Below, in pieces: positions 1 to 8,896 of a stretch of DNA of 64,000 nt. Position numbers and translations under genes: made by a program. The stretch lies in assembly GCF_026239735.1 (NCBI RefSeq), contig NZ_JAPIVT010000011.1:1-64000 (forward strand). Reading direction: 5' to 3'. Source of the stretch: Pedobacter sp. MC2016-05. Lineage in GTDB: Bacteria > Bacteroidota > Bacteroidia > Sphingobacteriales > Sphingobacteriaceae. The notes beneath the pieces were generated by a model. That model saw only the letters and a program-made list of their open reading frames with translations. It was not told the origin of the DNA and ran no database searches. Each line of letters opens with the position of its first letter. Position 1 is the stretch's first letter.

Positions 1-604
1 CTGTTTCTCTCAAACAAACCAAGCCGGTATAGTGGAGCACAACATCATTTAAATCCAATGCACCGGTATCTGGCCACCAGTAAATACCGCCGCGTTGAAA
101 GGAATTAACCCTTCCACCATCTGGAAAGTTACTTTCATCTGAGGTTGGATAACCTAAATACGATCTTTCCCAACCCAATTCTGCCCATCTCCTGCGAATG
201 TCGCCCCAAATTGCTTGAGCTCCAGTCTGTGGCGACCATATGATGGTGGCTTGATCGCCGTTGAAGTGATTAAATCGCCCTGTTCCATCCCAGCAAGGCG
301 ATTCATCGGTATTGGGTATGCCCCAATTTACGCCACCTAAAGCAACCCACTTTTGGTAAATGGCACCATGGATTTCCAATACCGATCTAGTATTGCTATT
401 GTAACAAACACAGGCCAATTCGCCGTACCAGGCAATCCCATCTTTCCTTAAAAGCTGACCAAGAAATTTGCTTCCACCCAGTTCATCGAAGCGCTTTTTT
501 AACTTCGACTCAATACTTGAGATTACCGCGGTTTCTAGTTTCTTAGGAAACTTGTAACCTTTTAAAGCTTCTACAGAAACTTTTAATGATGATAAATTTG
601 ACAT
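1..604 (-). CDS. LGFP-repeat protein, 3' end outside window
   Basis: An open frame runs from an ATG at 602-604 to the window edge, giving 201 residues with no stop. The first 75 residues are not recognised. Residues of about 76-129 and 130-182 form two similar units, each with W(G/..)xP or LGYPTSDE, then DG, then a Phe-Gln/Asn-x-G turn, then IxWxPxTGA. This is the pattern of LGFP repeats, which are known mainly from actinobacterial cell-wall enzymes and are thought to bind surface polymers. No signal peptide is visible at the chosen start. The C-terminal part, and so any catalytic domain, lies outside the window. Family call is fairly sure; function is not. Confidence 0.75.
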   Translation of the reverse strand, partial: MSNLSSLKVSVEALKGYKFPKKLETAVISSIESKLKKRFDELGGSKFLGQLLRKDGIAWYGELACVCYNSNTRSVLEIHGAIYQKWVALGGVNWGIPNTDESPCWDGTGRFNHFNGDQATIIWSPQTGAQAIWGDIRRRWAELGWERSYLGYPTSDESNFPDGGRVNSFQRGGIYWWPDTGALDLNDVVLHYTGLVCLRET

Positions 605-882
605 AACATTTATAGTTTAAATAAGAGGTAAAATAATTCTTTAACTACATCACTTAAATCGATTAAGCTGATACGAAGTTGTAAATTTAAACAGCTGTTA
701 ATCAGATAAATGAGCAAATAACGGTTACTGCCTAGCGAATTGCCAGTATCAATGAGTAAGAATTTGATATTGGTGTTAAGAATTGACTGATGTGTTGTAA
801 TTTATTTATTTCGTGGACAACAAACACTTGAAAAACCCCAAAATTTCCTTAATATTGGCTTCCGTTCTCTCGTTGAAACACC

Positions 883-3800
883 ATGCAACTCACCCGATTA
901 GAAATTAAAGGATTTAAAAGCTTTGGCGACAAGGTGACCATCAATTTTAATGAAGGTGTTACAGCAATTGTTGGCCCGAACGGTTGTGGAAAATCGAATG
1001 TAATTGATGCCATGAGATGGGTGCTTGGTGAGCAAAGTACAAAAGCCTTGCGTTCTGAGAAGATGGAAAACATCATCTTTAATGGCACAAAAAACCGTAA
1101 ACAAGCCCAATTAGCAGAGGTCTCCTTAAGCTTTGATAATACCAAAAACATTCTCCCGACAGCTTACTCTCAGGTTACAGTAACCCGTAAACTCTATCGG
1201 AATGGCGATAGCGAATATCGTTTGAATGATGTTCAATGCCGTTTGAAAGACATTACCGACTTATTTCTAGACACCGGAATTGGCTCTGATAGTTACTCCA
1301 TTATCGAACTTAAAATGGTCGATGAAATTATCACAAATAAAGAACATAGCCGACGATCTTTGTTTGAGGAAGCCTCAGGAATATCGAAATACAAACTCCG
1401 CAAGAAACAAACTTTCAGTAAATTAAAAGACACTGAAGCCGACCTTGAGCGTGTGGAAGATTTGCTTTTTGAAATCGAAAAAAACTTAAAAACCCTCGAA
1501 AATCAAGCTCGTAAAGCCGAACGCTACTATAAATTAAAGGAGCAATATCGTGAGTTAAGTGTTCAATTGGCCACCCATCGAATTGCCTTTTTCCGTACTG
1601 ATTTAAATGCTTTGGAGAGCCAGGAGCGAAACCAGCAGGTGCTAAGAACTGAACTCAGCATTAAAATCGATACTCATGAAGCTGAACTGCAAAAGCTCAA
1701 ACTGGGCAGTATAAGTCAAGAAAAAAACCTTTCCATTCAGCAAAAAGCAACTAACGAACTGGTTTCAAAAATTCGTGCTTACGAAAGCGAGAAGAAAGTA
1801 AAAAATGAACAAATGCGTTTTTTGCAAGAAAAAGAAACGCGTTTGTCGGGGGAGCTGGAGAAAGATAAAAACCAGGTTAACCACATCAAATACAATATCA
1901 AGCGTTTAAATGAAGAAGTTTTAACTGAAACAGAAGTTTTCAACAAACTAGAATCTGACTTAAAGCTTCTAAAATCTTCTCTGGATACGCTTCGCGAACA
2001 ACAGCAGACAGAAAAAAACAGAGTTGATAACCTGATAAAATCCGTTAATGAATTACAAAACCAGGTTTATCAATCGCAAAAGGAGATAGACATTTTAAAC
2101 ATCCAAAAGGATGCTCTGGTACAGGAAACCAACAGAAATGTTGATGATACTGAAACGAAAACATCAGAACTGAAAGCTTTTGATCATGCTTTGGCTGAAT
2201 TGGATATTCAGGTTACGGAAAAGCAAAGCCAGATTAAACAGCTAAAAGAGGCTGAAGAAATCTTAAAGGAAAAATTAGCTCAATCGGAAATTAACTTAAG
2301 CACTAACAAGGAAAAACTTACCGCCGAAAACCGTAAGAAAGATGCCAAGCAGAATGAATACAACCTTACAAAATCGCTTGTAGATAGCCTGGAGGGCTTT
2401 CCAGAGTCTATCCGTTTCCTAAAAAAGAATAATGCTTTTGCAAAAAGTGCTTTGCTCCTATCAGATATTTTATTCTGTAACGAGGACTACCGGATTGCAA
2501 TCGAAAATTATCTGGAACCGGTAATGAACCATTATGTGGTTGATCAATATTCCGATGCCGTTCACGCAATTAACCTTTTAACGGATGCCAGTCGTGGGCG
2601 GGCGAACTTTTTCATTTTGGAAAATATCCCTAATAAAAACCCAACGTTGAATACATATGAAGGCTTAATTTCAGCCCTATCTGTTATCGAAGTAGATAAA
2701 AAGTACCAGCATCTCTGCAACTTACTTTTGCAAAATGTATATATCGCTGTTGAAGAGCAGGAAAATCTTTTCAGAACCAAATCAACCGAAACCGCAACCA
2801 TTCTGGCAAAAAATGGAAAATATGCGCAGACGAAGTTCACTTTGGCAGGTGGTTCAGTAGGATTGTTTGAGGGTAAAAGAATCGGTCGTGCTAAAAACCT
2901 GGAGAATTTAGCAAAGGAAATTAAAGCCTCAGAATCGCTAATCAATCAATACAATGCGGCAATTACCGCTGAAACTGATAATATTTTTAATCTAAAAGAA
3001 GCATCAAAAGTAAACCAGATTAATGCTTTGCAACAAGAGCTGAATCGTTTCATTAACGAACAAATTTCTGTTCAAACCAGACGCGACCAGTACCAGGAAT
3101 TTATTACAACCAGTGAAAATCGCAAAACCGATATCGCCCAGAAAATCGTTTCCATAGAGAAATCTCTATCGGAAAAATTGCCTGCTTTGGTTGATTTACA
3201 GAAAAAGCAGCAGCAAGACCATTTGAATCTTCAGGAACAACAAATCAATTATCAGGAGCTGGCCGACCAGGTAAATGACTCAGCTGGTAAGTATAACCAG
3301 GACAATATCCGCTTCCATCAACAACAAAACAAACTATCGAGCCTGGAGAAAGATTTAGATTATCGGTTTGTACAGGAAGAAGCATTGAATAAGCGCATTG
3401 CCCAAAATGACAAAGAACTTCAGGAAACTTTAACGCAAATTACAGCAACTTTACAACATACCGATTTGAGCGATGACACGCTTTTGGAAATGTATCAACA
3501 GCGTGAAGAAATGGAAAAAGGCCTTGCTGGTGTTGAAAAAGAGTACTTCGAAAGCAAAGGCAATATTAATGAGCTGGAGAATAACCTGACCAATATTCGC
3601 AAGAGCCGGGAGGAAACGGATTTCCTTTTAACCGAGATAAAGGATAAAAAAAATACACTTAAAATCGACCTGAACTCCCTAAAAGAGCGATTAGCAGTAG
3701 AATTCAATATCGACATTAACGATCTTCTTGATACGGAAAGCGAAGTAGAAGCATCTGAAAGTGAGTTTGAAATTCGTCAGAAAGTAGAAAAAATGAAGCG

Positions 3801-4422
3801 CCAACTGGATGAGTTTGGCGCCATTAACTCCATGGCGATGGAAGCCTTTAAGGAAATGGAAGAGCGGTATACCTTTATTCAAAATCAGAAAAAAGATCTC
3901 AACGCAGCGAAAACCGATCTTTTGCAAACCATAAAAGAGATTGATGATACTGCAAAAGAAAAATTTATGCAGGCTTTTACACAGGCACGGGAACATTTCA
4001 TTGTGGTTTTCCGGTCTCTTTTTAACGAGGAAGACAGCTGTGATTTGATCTTATCTGATGTCAACAATCCTTTAGATGCAGATATCGACATCGTTGCGAG
4101 GCCCAAGGGTAAAAGACCGCTATCGATCAACCAGTTATCTGGAGGTGAAAAAACACTTACTGCCACTGCTTTACTGTTTTCGCTTTACCTTTTGAAACCT
4201 GCTCCATTCTGTATTTTCGATGAGGTTGATGCCCCATTGGACGATACCAACATCGATAAGTTTAACAATATTATTAGAAAATTTTCCGATCAATCACAGT
4301 TTATTATAGTATCTCATAACAAAAGAACTATTGCCAGTACCGACATTATTTATGGCGTTACGATGGTAGAACAAGGTGTTTCTAGAGTTGTAGCGGTTGA
4401 TTTAAGAGAAGTTGCAGCTTAA
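883..4422 (+). CDS. smc: Chromosome segregation ATPase SMC
   Basis: The protein has 1179 residues, the usual length for bacterial SMC. It organises and segregates the chromosome together with ScpA/ScpB. The N-terminal ATPase half has the Walker A motif GPNGCGKS at residues 31-38. Long coiled coils cover about 170-500 and 670-1010, flanking a hinge at about 510-660 with the RGRANFF-type core. The C-terminal half carries the ABC signature LSGGEK at 1085-1090 and Walker B ending FDEVDAP at about 1111-1117. The start is an ATG directly before the canonical MxLxxLExKGFKSF beginning. No scpA/scpB is next to it; it is flanked by intergenic DNA on both sides and is probably monocistronic. Confidence 0.97.
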   Translation: MQLTRLEIKGFKSFGDKVTINFNEGVTAIVGPNGCGKSNVIDAMRWVLGEQSTKALRSEKMENIIFNGTKNRKQAQLAEVSLSFDNTKNILPTAYSQVTVTRKLYRNGDSEYRLNDVQCRLKDITDLFLDTGIGSDSYSIIELKMVDEIITNKEHSRRSLFEEASGISKYKLRKKQTFSKLKDTEADLERVEDLLFEIEKNLKTLENQARKAERYYKLKEQYRELSVQLATHRIAFFRTDLNALESQERNQQVLRTELSIKIDTHEAELQKLKLGSISQEKNLSIQQKATNELVSKIRAYESEKKVKNEQMRFLQEKETRLSGELEKDKNQVNHIKYNIKRLNEEVLTETEVFNKLESDLKLLKSSLDTLREQQQTEKNRVDNLIKSVNELQNQVYQSQKEIDILNIQKDALVQETNRNVDDTETKTSELKAFDHALAELDIQVTEKQSQIKQLKEAEEILKEKLAQSEINLSTNKEKLTAENRKKDAKQNEYNLTKSLVDSLEGFPESIRFLKKNNAFAKSALLLSDILFCNEDYRIAIENYLEPVMNHYVVDQYSDAVHAINLLTDASRGRANFFILENIPNKNPTLNTYEGLISALSVIEVDKKYQHLCNLLLQNVYIAVEEQENLFRTKSTETATILAKNGKYAQTKFTLAGGSVGLFEGKRIGRAKNLENLAKEIKASESLINQYNAAITAETDNIFNLKEASKVNQINALQQELNRFINEQISVQTRRDQYQEFITTSENRKTDIAQKIVSIEKSLSEKLPALVDLQKKQQQDHLNLQEQQINYQELADQVNDSAGKYNQDNIRFHQQQNKLSSLEKDLDYRFVQEEALNKRIAQNDKELQETLTQITATLQHTDLSDDTLLEMYQQREEMEKGLAGVEKEYFESKGNINELENNLTNIRKSREETDFLLTEIKDKKNTLKIDLNSLKERLAVEFNIDINDLLDTESEVEASESEFEIRQKVEKMKRQLDEFGAINSMAMEAFKEMEERYTFIQNQKKDLNAAKTDLLQTIKEIDDTAKEKFMQAFTQAREHFIVVFRSLFNEEDSCDLILSDVNNPLDADIDIVARPKGKRPLSINQLSGGEKTLTATALLFSLYLLKPAPFCIFDEVDAPLDDTNIDKFNNIIRKFSDQSQFIIVSHNKRTIASTDIIYGVTMVEQGVSRVVAVDLREVAA

Positions 4423-4819
4423 GCTGAGAGCTTAGTGGCTAAAGCAGAATACTAATATCTAAAAATGCTTTCTAGAACATTATTAAATTGAAGACGATAA
4501 TGTAACTGTTGCCATGCTGAGGAGGTAATTTATTTCACAAAAATCAATATAAATGACTTTAAGAACGGTCGCCATTGTCTGACTGCGGCAGGCAGGCAAT
4601 GACGGAAAGTTAAAACCGTCAATAGTAGGCACGAAGCATCTGCAAACCACAACTCCACAACAGCATAAAAATATATTTCCATTTCAATGTCTCAATAATT
4701 AATATCTTTAAACATAATTTAATCATCACGTCATTGCGAAGCATGAAGCAATCTCCTTCTTTAATTTCTAATTAAGTTTTAGGATTGCTTCGTGCCTCGC
4801 AATGACGAAAAAAAAAAAC
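4423..4819. other. Gene-free stretch between smc and the M28 peptidase gene
   Basis: The stretch holds no convincing reading frame. It contains a degenerate REP-like fragment around 4568-4650 (GCCATTG...CAATGACGG and GGCACGAAGCA words) and a well-preserved inverted REP pair at 4729-4807, described separately. Confidence 0.6.
4729..4807. repeat. Inverted pair of REP-like elements
   Basis: The left arm (about 4729-4753) begins CGTCATTGCGAAGCATGAAG. The right arm (about 4782-4807) is its reverse complement with three differences. The arms are 26 bp around a 28-base AT-rich centre, so the transcript could form a long hairpin. The same word recurs near 22007, 28375, 28471 and 28908. The right arm runs into the first bases of the next reading frame. 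Confidence 0.85.
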
Positions 4820-5794
4820 ATGAAAATCCTTTATATTATCCCCTTAGCCATGATGCTAAGTTGCTGTTCATCAGTTAAAAATCAAACTTCCGCCAGCTCA
4901 GGCAAACTAGATAACCAACTTTTAAAAGATGTGGAGGTTTTATCTTCAGACGCCTATCAGGGGAGAAAAACCGGCACAAAAGGTGCTGAAATGGCAAGAG
5001 CTTACATTATTGAGCGTTTTCAAAAACTTGGTCTAAAATCTTATCCTCAAAATGTTAACTACGCACAAGAGTTTACATTTAATGCCAGAGGTGGAGCAAA
5101 AGTAAACGGCACAAATATCATTGGCTACATTCCTGGCAAAGGAACAGATGTGATTGTAGTTTCAGCTCATTATGACCACCTGGGAGTCGTTAAGGATCAG
5201 GTATTTAATGGTGCCGATGACAATGCATCGGGTACGGCAGGCTTACTTAAAATTGCTGCCTACTTTGCTAAGAACAAGCCTAACAATACGATCATCTTCG
5301 CCTCATTTGATGCAGAAGAAATGGGTTTACAGGGCGCAAAAGCATTTGTGGCTAACCCTCCTGTAAATATCAATACCATCGCAGTAAACATAAATATGGA
5401 TATGATTAGCCATAGCGACAAAGGTGAACTGTACATAGCTGGTACATTCAAATATCCGGAGTTAAAGAAATATATTGATACCAACAGAAAAGAAATCAAA
5501 GTTATTTTAGGTCATGATGACCCCAAAATGGGGCATGATGATTGGACAAACCAAAGCGACCAAGGAGCATTCAATGCTAAAAATATTCCTTTCTTATATT
5601 TTGGCGTTGAAGACCATAAAGATTATCATAAAGAAACAGATGAGTATTCTACAATCACTAAACCATTTTTTAGCGATGCCGCGAATGCTGTTCTAGAGGT
5701 TGTTAAAGTAGTAGATAAACAAACTGGTTTGCAAAAATCATTAAAAGACAAAATGAGGATGATGGATAATCCGCAGAAGGTAAATAAGTTTTAG
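4820..5794 (+). CDS. M28-family zinc peptidase, lipoprotein
   Basis: This is a predicted exported aminopeptidase-like metalloprotease of 324 residues. The start at 4820 gives a lipoprotein signal (MKILYIIPLAMMLSCC). An in-frame ATG at 4802 would begin inside a REP repeat and add a poly-Lys leader, so it is rejected. Two-zinc M28 ligands are visible: His in SAHYDH (about 117), Asp in GADDNASG (about 133), the Glu pair in FDAEEMG (about 166-167), Asp in NMDM, and His in DYHKETD near the C-terminus. Substrate is unknown. Its stop codon abuts the stop of rsmG on the other strand with no spacing. Confidence 0.9.
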   Translation: MKILYIIPLAMMLSCCSSVKNQTSASSGKLDNQLLKDVEVLSSDAYQGRKTGTKGAEMARAYIIERFQKLGLKSYPQNVNYAQEFTFNARGGAKVNGTNIIGYIPGKGTDVIVVSAHYDHLGVVKDQVFNGADDNASGTAGLLKIAAYFAKNKPNNTIIFASFDAEEMGLQGAKAFVANPPVNINTIAVNINMDMISHSDKGELYIAGTFKYPELKKYIDTNRKEIKVILGHDDPKMGHDDWTNQSDQGAFNAKNIPFLYFGVEDHKDYHKETDEYSTITKPFFSDAANAVLEVVKVVDKQTGLQKSLKDKMRMMDNPQKVNKF

Positions 5795-6430
5795 CTACTG
5801 CGGAACGTACACCACATACTTAGTTTCAAAAAAATCTTCCTCAAAAAATTCTGAAAGCGGATATAATTCTGCTTTCAGCTTTGATTCTTTTATTTCTTCC
5901 TCTAAATCGCCACCTTTCAAATATAAAATACCATTTGGAATGGCATTAATGGCGTCTTTTTTGAATTTACCTTGAATCCAAGGATAAAATTCGCCTAAAC
6001 GAGTTACTGCTCTGGAGACAACAAAGTTGAATTTTTCTTTAACCTGTTCTGCCCTTAAATGATCGGCTTTTAAATTATTCAATCCCAAAGCAGAAGCCAC
6101 TTCCTTAACCACTTTTATTTTTTTTCCAATTGAATCGACCAATTGAAACTGGGTCTCTGGAAACAAAATAGCTAATGGGATGCCAGGAAAACCTCCGCCT
6201 GTACCCACATCTAAAACCGATTCTCCGGCTTTGAAAGTACATATCTTGGCTATTCCAAGCGAATGCAAAACATGGCGTTCATATAATTCTTCAATGTCTT
6301 TTCTGGAAATTACATTGATTTGAGCATTCCAAAAAACGTATAATTCAAACAGTTGCGCAAACTGATCGATTTGTTGCGCAGTTAAATCGGGAAAATATTT
6401 TAGAATGATATCAGGTTTTACATCAGCCAT
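5795..6430 (-). CDS. rsmG: 16S rRNA (guanine-N7) methyltransferase RsmG
   Basis: RsmG (GidB) uses SAM to methylate N7 of G527 in 16S rRNA, in the region that contacts streptomycin. The protein has 211 residues, normal for the family. The SAM-binding motif VLDVGTGGGFPGIP lies at about 72-85, preceded by the typical segment WNAQINVISRKD. The following FQLVDSIGKKIKVV and NFVVSRAV segments are also characteristic. The start ATG is 25 bp from the end of the upstream glycosyltransferase gene, so the two may be co-transcribed. The gene is convergent with the M28 peptidase gene, with no intergenic space. Confidence 0.96.
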   Translation of the reverse strand: MADVKPDIILKYFPDLTAQQIDQFAQLFELYVFWNAQINVISRKDIEELYERHVLHSLGIAKICTFKAGESVLDVGTGGGFPGIPLAILFPETQFQLVDSIGKKIKVVKEVASALGLNNLKADHLRAEQVKEKFNFVVSRAVTRLGEFYPWIQGKFKKDAINAIPNGILYLKGGDLEEEIKESKLKAELYPLSEFFEEDFFETKYVVYVPQ

Positions 6431-6455
6431 GGGGTAATTCTTAAAGGGTTTTCAC

Positions 6456-7667
6456 TTACTTCCAATTCACTTTTTTCTTCCCAAATAGGGCGAGAAATCC
6501 GTTAAGGGTTAAAAAGAAAAACAAAAGTATATCTAAAATTGGGAACCACCAACGTAAATCGCCATAGTTTAAACGTTTCAGCAATTTCGGATAGACGAAA
6601 CACCTGATCACGATGCTCAGCAGCAAGATTCCACCAGCAATGTACTGGGCTTCCCGGCTTAAAAACATACATCCTGAAAAGAATCCATAAAATAGAAATT
6701 GGATAATGATCTGCAGACTTAAAATGAATTTATGTTTCGGCTTATACAATTTGCCCGCACCGAAATGACGCTTTTTTTGGCGCAGATAGCCGGCCCAGGT
6801 ATGGTTCGGCTCACTCCAAACATGACTTTCTTGATTCAATCTAATTTCGGTATTGTGCTTGTTGGCATGTGCGTTAACAAACAGATCATCATCACCTGAA
6901 GGTATATGCATGTGAGCGGCAAAACCTTTGTGCTTAAAAAAAAGCGATTTTTTATAGGCCATGTTTCTACCTACTCCCATGTAAGGCATCCCTTTTATAG
7001 CAAAACCCAGATAATTTACCGCTGTAAAAAAGGTTTCAAAACGAATTAAGGCATTTAATAGGCCTTTTCGCTTTAAATAAGGTGAGTAGCCCAAAACAAT
7101 TTCTACATTTTCATCGCTTGGCTGTTGCATATCCATTAACCAACTATCAGTAGCAGGTGTACAATCAGCATCAGTAAAAACCAACCAATCGTATTTTGCA
7201 GCTTTAATTCCCATGGTTACAGCAAACTTTTTACCCGCCAGAAATTTATCATTATCTAAAATCTTCACCACTTTCAGATTAGCGTACTTTTTCTCCCAGG
7301 CCTCCAAAAATTCTTCTGTACCATCCCAAGAGCGGTCGTTAACCACCACAACTTCAAAATCCGGGTAATTCTGGTTGAGCACTGAAGAAAGATATTGTTC
7401 GAGATTTTTGATCTCATTTCTCGCACAGATGATTACACTTAATGGCTTCTGAGCTATTTTGGGTACTTCTTCAATACTGGTATTAGCGAGTTTCAAATGA
7501 ACGAAAAGAACGTAATAAAGCTGTACCAGCAAGCAAAAAGCTAATAAAGACAGCAAAATAATTTCAAGCAGGGTTAATATCACGATGTTAAAATAAATAG
7601 GCGCAAATTTCACATTTTTAATCTGCAATACGCCTGATGTTGAAAAAAATAGGTCGCATAAACCCAT
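6456..7667 (-). CDS. Family 2 glycosyltransferase, membrane-bound
   Basis: The protein has 403 residues. An N-terminal membrane helix (about 27-58) is followed by a GT-A domain: SVIICARNE at 77-85, VVNDRS with Asp111, and the metal-binding DAD at about 166-168. The RQKKRHFGAG segment resembles the Q/RxxRW motif of processive GT2 enzymes. At least two further membrane helices occupy the C-terminus. It probably transfers sugar from a nucleotide donor to a lipid or polysaccharide; donor and acceptor cannot be told. The start is uncertain because no other Met occurs before residue 150; the first 25 residues may not be translated. Divergent from tgt. Confidence 0.85.
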   Translation of the reverse strand: MGLCDLFFSTSGVLQIKNVKFAPIYFNIVILTLLEIILLSLLAFCLLVQLYYVLFVHLKLANTSIEEVPKIAQKPLSVIICARNEIKNLEQYLSSVLNQNYPDFEVVVVNDRSWDGTEEFLEAWEKKYANLKVVKILDNDKFLAGKKFAVTMGIKAAKYDWLVFTDADCTPATDSWLMDMQQPSDENVEIVLGYSPYLKRKGLLNALIRFETFFTAVNYLGFAIKGMPYMGVGRNMAYKKSLFFKHKGFAAHMHIPSGDDDLFVNAHANKHNTEIRLNQESHVWSEPNHTWAGYLRQKKRHFGAGKLYKPKHKFILSLQIIIQFLFYGFFSGCMFLSREAQYIAGGILLLSIVIRCFVYPKLLKRLNYGDLRWWFPILDILLFFFLTLNGFLALFGKKKVNWK

Positions 7668-7748
7668 AATTAAATTTAAAGGATTATTCTATCCATTAGC
7701 TTTAGGCACTAAACGCTAGAACATTACCTACAGGTGCGCTAAATTTGT

Positions 7749-7756
7749 TACTTTTG
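7749..7756 (+). promoter_or_regulatory. Candidate -7 box for tgt
   Basis: TACTTTTG matches the Bacteroidota -7 consensus TAnnTTTG and ends 8 bases before the tgt ATG, implying a very short leader. No clear TTG -33 box is seen at the expected spacing, so the call is tentative. Confidence 0.45.
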
Positions 7757-7764
7757 CAACCTAT

Positions 7765-8895
7765 ATGGAATTTACTTTACAGGCTAAAGATCCTTTATCA
7801 AAAGCCAGAGCAGGAACGGTTACAACCGCCCACGGAGAGATACAAACACCAATTTTTATGCCTGTTGGCACCGCAGGAACTGTGAAGGCTGTGCATCAAC
7901 GAGAGCTAAAGGAAGATATTGAAGCTCAAATTATACTGGGAAATACCTACCATTTATATCTAAGACCAGGGTTGGATATTTTAGAAGGTGCTGGAGGTTT
8001 GCATAATTTTATAGGCTGGGATCGTCCGATTTTAACAGATAGCGGCGGTTATCAGGTATACTCGTTAAGTAAAGTTCGTAAGATAAAAGAAGAAGGCGTA
8101 ACGTTTCATTCACACATTGATGGCTCAAAACATTTGTTTACACCAGAATATGCTATGGACATTCAGCGGACTATTGGCGCTGATATTATCATGGCATTCG
8201 ATGAATGTACCCCATATCCCTGCGATTATACCTATGCGGCCGAATCAATTAAAATGACCCATCGCTGGTTGAAGCGATGCTGCACTCATTTTGATAATAC
8301 AGACCCAAAATATGGCTTCGACCAAACGTTGTTCCCTATTGTACAAGGGTCGGTTTATAAAGATCTGCGGATAAAATCGGCAGAATTTATTGCCAGCATG
8401 AACCGTGAAGGGAACGCCATTGGCGGTTTATCTGTTGGAGAGCCTGCTGAGGAAATGTATGCCATGACGGAAGTGGTTTGCGATATATTACCTTACGAAA
8501 AACCCCGTTATTTAATGGGCGTTGGAACACCAATTAATATCCTGGAAAACATTGCGCTTGGTGTAGATATGTTCGATTGTGTAATGCCTACAAGAAATGC
8601 CCGTAACGGAATGCTTTTTACCCGAAATGGAATAATCAATATCAGAAATAAGAAGTGGGAAAATGATTTTTCTCCTTTAGATGCAGAAAGTGACTTACAC
8701 GCCGACCAGGTGACCAGCAAGGCTTACCTCAGACATCTGGTTCATAGCAAAGAAATGCTTGGCGCACAAATTGCAACATTGCATAATTTACACTTCTATT
8801 TGTGGTTAGTGAAGCAAGCCCGAGAAAAAATAATTGCTGGCGAATTTTACGAATGGAAAAACAAAATGGTCAAAATTTTAGGCAATAAACTATAA
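7765..8895 (+). CDS. tgt: tRNA-guanine transglycosylase
   Basis: Tgt exchanges the wobble guanine of GUN-anticodon tRNAs for a queuosine precursor. The protein has 376 residues. Substrate-pocket and catalytic landmarks are present: TDSGGYQV (Asp92), AFDECTPYP, the GGLSVGEP loop and FDCVMPTRNARNG. In E. coli-type enzymes a CxCxxC cluster plus a His binds structural zinc; here the aligned positions are Ser309, Leu311 and Asp314, while the His in TLHNLHFY is kept. All three Cys are therefore missing, which I think is shared by other members of this phylum but could not check. lptF starts one base after the stop codon, so the two are co-transcribed. Confidence 0.96.
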   Translation: MEFTLQAKDPLSKARAGTVTTAHGEIQTPIFMPVGTAGTVKAVHQRELKEDIEAQIILGNTYHLYLRPGLDILEGAGGLHNFIGWDRPILTDSGGYQVYSLSKVRKIKEEGVTFHSHIDGSKHLFTPEYAMDIQRTIGADIIMAFDECTPYPCDYTYAAESIKMTHRWLKRCCTHFDNTDPKYGFDQTLFPIVQGSVYKDLRIKSAEFIASMNREGNAIGGLSVGEPAEEMYAMTEVVCDILPYEKPRYLMGVGTPINILENIALGVDMFDCVMPTRNARNGMLFTRNGIINIRNKKWENDFSPLDAESDLHADQVTSKAYLRHLVHSKEMLGAQIATLHNLHFYLWLVKQAREKIIAGEFYEWKNKMVKILGNKL

Positions 8896-8896
8896 A

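Noticed and set aside
849-1151. Minus-strand frames over the start of smc
   Set aside because: They are antisense shadows of the conserved SMC ATPase segment.
4802-4819. Upstream start of the M28 lipoprotein at 4802
   Set aside because: The ATG lies inside a REP element and would place a poly-Lys stretch before the lipoprotein signal.
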